DNA from: Epiperipatus broadwayi
Lineage: Eukaryota; Onychophora; Udeonychophora; Euonychophora; Peripatidae
Direction: 5' to 3'
Assembly (NCBI GenBank): GCA_028023455.1
Contig: JAQFVV010006828.1
Location: 1 to 64,000, forward strand
Length of the DNA stretch: 64,000 nt
Numbering within the stretch: position 1 is the first letter of the stretch; every line of letters begins with the position of its first letter. This document shows, one piece after another, positions 63,544 through 64,000 of this stretch. A program made the translations under genes and the position numbers. The notes under the pieces were generated by a model. It made no database searches. It was not told the origin of the DNA and worked only from the letters and a program-made list of their open reading frames with translations.

Positions 63544-64000
63544 CTTAATGTACATTATATGCTTGTGTATGTGTCTTATGCACTTAAAATATGTATAATA
63601 ATGTAACTTAAATCTGTGTAAAAAAACACTTATCTTATTTTTTTTTTTAGTGATCCATTCAACAATCCTAATTATCTAATTTTCTGAATCATGAAATGCT
63701 TATTCTAAGGTCCATTATTGTCTTTTTAATTTTTTGATGATATTGGTTTTTTTTAATGAAGTGCATTAGATGATGACTGAGGATCTAGAAAAAAAATTAG
63801 AATTGGTGTTTGACATGCTTCTTGGATTTCTTTTAATACGGAATGTCATGATTTCATGATTTTGGAAATTTTCACATATCTACAATAGTCTAAACATCTT
63901 CTTCTATTTTGTGTTTGTTTTTAAAAATAATGGTGATGGTAAACATGGTTAAACCATAGAAGACCAGACATCATGATTTCATTCTCTTCTTTCCAGTTGA
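63544..64000. other. AT-rich interval to the window edge, no feature recognised
   Basis: A/T-rich DNA. Nothing is supported. Confidence 0.5.

Overview
The window is a strongly AT-rich stretch of a metazoan nuclear genome. It holds long di-, tri- and tetranucleotide microsatellites, tRNA-derived SINEs with A-tails and target-site duplications, a 5'-truncated LINE, degraded LTR retroelements and many hairpin or foldback elements. I see no prokaryotic gene organisation. The repeat style (very long TA, TAA and GATA arrays, tRNA-headed SINEs, L1/Tx1-like LINE) fits a large repeat-rich invertebrate genome. A cephalopod mollusc is my best guess, but this is inference and not shown by a diagnostic gene. 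I cannot support an intact multi-exon host gene. The window reads as intergenic or giant-intron DNA built from transposable-element layers.

Layout. 0-7.6 kb: AT-rich sequence, one SINE-like repeat (288-545) and an inverted pair of tRNA-derived SINEs bounded by a perfect 15-bp direct repeat (5372-6078). 7.69-7.98 kb: a GC-rich island of degenerate ~70-80-bp repeats, each carrying a CTCF-like core. 8.38-10.05 kb: the 3' end of a LINE with a Cys/His zinc motif, a polyadenylation signal and a ~0.4-kb TAA tail. 11.38-11.75 kb (minus): a 122-codon frame with non-AT-like residue use, broken by one stop. 12.4-13.75 kb: a large inverted repeat with ~0.6-kb arms. 18.7-19.05 kb: a foldback relative of the 45-kb element. 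20.35-20.46 kb: a retroposed tRNA-Gly-like unit.

21.55-32.34 kb is the most structured part. Two direct ~0.93-1.08-kb repeats (21555-22636 and 26387-27314) flank an internal region with a primer-binding-site-like motif and a decayed coiled-coil/Cys-rich frame, as in a minus-strand LTR retroelement without recognisable pol. A plus-strand relative lies head-to-head (27325-31438), followed by another primer-site-like motif, a perfect TA palindrome and a further minus-strand fragment. 32.45-34.30 kb is an array of ~400-bp units arranged as three forward and then about two and a half inverted copies. Relatives of that unit lie at 53.4 and 61.3 kb.

34.3-64 kb holds short tandem repeats, three hairpin MITE-like elements (37.9, 40.7, 42.7 kb), a second retroposed tRNA-like unit (43.8 kb), a TTAA-flanked element with 33-bp perfect inverted ends inside a larger foldback (45.1-45.9 kb), a ~0.6-kb compound GATA array (52.3-52.9 kb), a slightly GC-richer unknown interval (54-56 kb), a second copy of the 288-545 repeat (56.5 kb) and a long TA array (58.1 kb). 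No genes in the window work together as a pathway. The interplay is between non-autonomous elements and the machinery of their presumed autonomous partners, none of which is present here.
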